NCBI GenBank assembly: GCA_036023115.1
Contig: JAYKKT010000090.1
Span: forward strand, 31,351,001 to 31,415,000
Source of the DNA: Brasenia schreberi
Taxonomy: Eukaryota; Streptophyta; Magnoliopsida; Nymphaeales; Cabombaceae
DNA length: 64,000 nucleotides
Reading direction: 5' to 3'
A model generated the notes under the pieces. That model had not been told where the DNA came from. It saw nothing but the letters and a program-made list of their open reading frames with translations, and ran no database searches. A program made the position numbers and the translations under genes. This document shows, one piece after another, positions 62,900-64,000 of this stretch. Numbering within the stretch: position 1 is the stretch's first letter; each line of letters starts with the position of its first letter.

Positions 62900-63027
62900 A
62901 ATGTTAGATCATCTAGAAGGGCTCTCTGACTTCCATGATGCTGGTGGTGAGTTCGATTCCAAGGGGTGCTCACATGTCTCTGTGTGTAAGGCTTCGGCCT
63001 CGCGTTATAACCCCCCCAAAAAAAATC
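62900..63027 (+). mobile_element. tRNA-derived SINE copy
   Basis: The B-box-like GTGAGTTCGATTCCAAGG at 62946 is followed by GTGTGTAAGGCTTCGGCCTC, then ATAACCCCCCCAAAAAAAA. It shares its 3' end with the SINE at 61409. The A-box region (TGTTAGATCATCTAGAAG) is diverged. Confidence 0.65.
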
Positions 63028-63414
63028 CAGAATGGCGATTAAAGGGATTTGATATAAAGGGCTGCTGTTACAATACAAGATGGATAAATACACAAATGAG
63101 TTCCTAATGAACGTATTCACACAAATTTCTCTTATTTCCTTTTTGGAACATTCCCTTGTAGCCAAAAAGATGGTACCCACCTGGCCCTATCACGATATAT
63201 ATATATGTAATATTTATTATGTATATGTATTATATATACTAAGTATATATTTTAGATGCGTATACATTTTACATAAATATAATATATGTATATATAATCA
63301 TTTCTAGTTTAATAATATAAAAAAACTATTGAGTAGATTTTATGTTTTATGTAAATATATTATTAATTATTTCTTTAAAAAAAAACTTTTATAGGTTGAA
63401 GTGTGACGAGGCGA
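63028..63414. other. AT-rich intergenic, no gene recognised
   Basis: TA-rich tracts at 63195-63300. No gene or element ends are visible. Confidence 0.45.
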
Positions 63415-63541
63415 GTGGGAAGGGTTATACCAAAGTGGGTGTGGGGGCGGGTGCAGTGTTTGAACCCCAAGAGGCATGGGACAGGTCTACTAGCAAATTT
63501 TCAATGCGGGTGGCATGAAAACCTGTCCCACCCCTTCCCAC
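63415..63541. repeat. Nested fold-back element
   Basis: GTGGGAAGGG at 63415-63424 pairs with CCCTTCCCAC at 63532-63541. Inside it, TGGGACAGGT at 63477-63486 pairs with ACCTGTCCCA at 63521-63530. The segment is much richer in GC than its flanks. It may be a small fold-back transposon or a decayed element with inverted ends. Confidence 0.55.
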
Positions 63542-64000
63542 TATCATCCCTACATAATATGATATGTAACAAACTATTTTAACCCGATATCATGATGTTC
63601 TTAACATGAAACAAATAAAATGCTATGCTGAATGTGAGATATAGAAAATTATTTGATGAAAATGGGCAAAATATTCTTTAAATATGGTTTCGAGCAGTGC
63701 AGCGAGTCTCACGTAATCTGTACCCGAAATGGATCTGCTTTGACACTGGATCAAATTTTAGAGTACATTCTTGTAAACACCTAAAATTTTCTTTTGAAAA
63801 ATTTAAGTGTTCTCCACTCTAGACTTGACTATTGGATCATGCCTCTTCTGAATTTGAAACCTCATTTGACACGATCATATAGTTCACCAATGTGGTAGTA
63901 CAGGATCCAGTAGAAAAAAGGACAGTCTTAGTACAAATAATCTTATCAGTATTGCTCTTTGGGCAGGGCTCTCGATGGACGTGACGAAGGTGATCAGTTT
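63542..64000. other. Intergenic to window end, no gene recognised
   Basis: Only short accidental frames are seen. Part of an exon cut off by the window edge cannot be excluded. Confidence 0.4.

Noticed and set aside
62797..63180. 127-codon minus-strand open frame upstream of the S-acyltransferase gene
   Set aside because: It runs antisense through a SINE with its C-rich and A-rich tail and has no recognisable motif.

Overview
The window is plant nuclear DNA, almost certainly from an angiosperm. It has short exons with GT-AG introns, two plant-type housekeeping genes, Ty1/copia, RTE-type LINE, hAT and tRNA-derived SINE elements, and a plastid petD fragment embedded in nuclear repeats. I cannot name the species. 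All coordinates and splice sites were read by eye from the sequence.

Layout. 602-4459 (minus) is a six-exon nitronate monooxygenase / 2-nitropropane dioxygenase-like gene. It is complete in frame, but its second intron lacks the GT donor. 4460-17100 is repeat-rich: a two- to three-copy tandem segmental array (7412-16745), one copy of which is split by a 1.8-kb solo LTR (11404-13221). 17110-19226 is an internally deleted Ty1/copia element, and 20164-22448 is a broken hAT transposase with a probable right terminus. 22449-35547 is about 10 kb of AT-rich satellite built from alternating ~62-bp and ~56-bp monomers. It is interrupted by an RTE LINE (26110-29341, 13-bp target-site duplication), an inverted satellite block, a petD plastid insert and a small foreign insert.

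36.5-42.9 kb holds three tandem copies of a ~1.7-2.4-kb unit carrying minus-strand gene fragments that I could not identify. A fourth, partial copy lies inverted at 49.2-50.6 kb, forming a large inverted repeat around a 5.3-kb spacer full of old retroelements. 50.6-58.3 kb is mostly non-coding, with SINEs and 5'-truncated RTE tails.

58724-62417 (minus) is a nine-exon DHHC protein S-acyltransferase. Its conserved C-terminal extension is separated from the rest by an apparent one-base frameshift, and exon 7 has a tandemly duplicated 3' end. The last 1.5 kb holds another SINE and a fold-back element.

The two host genes are functionally unrelated: one is a flavin-dependent oxidase-type TIM barrel, the other a membrane palmitoyltransferase. 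The rest is a record of nested insertions and duplications. The most unusual structures are the A/B satellite array, the ultra-short RTE tails with long target-site duplications, and the inverted gene-fragment duplication.
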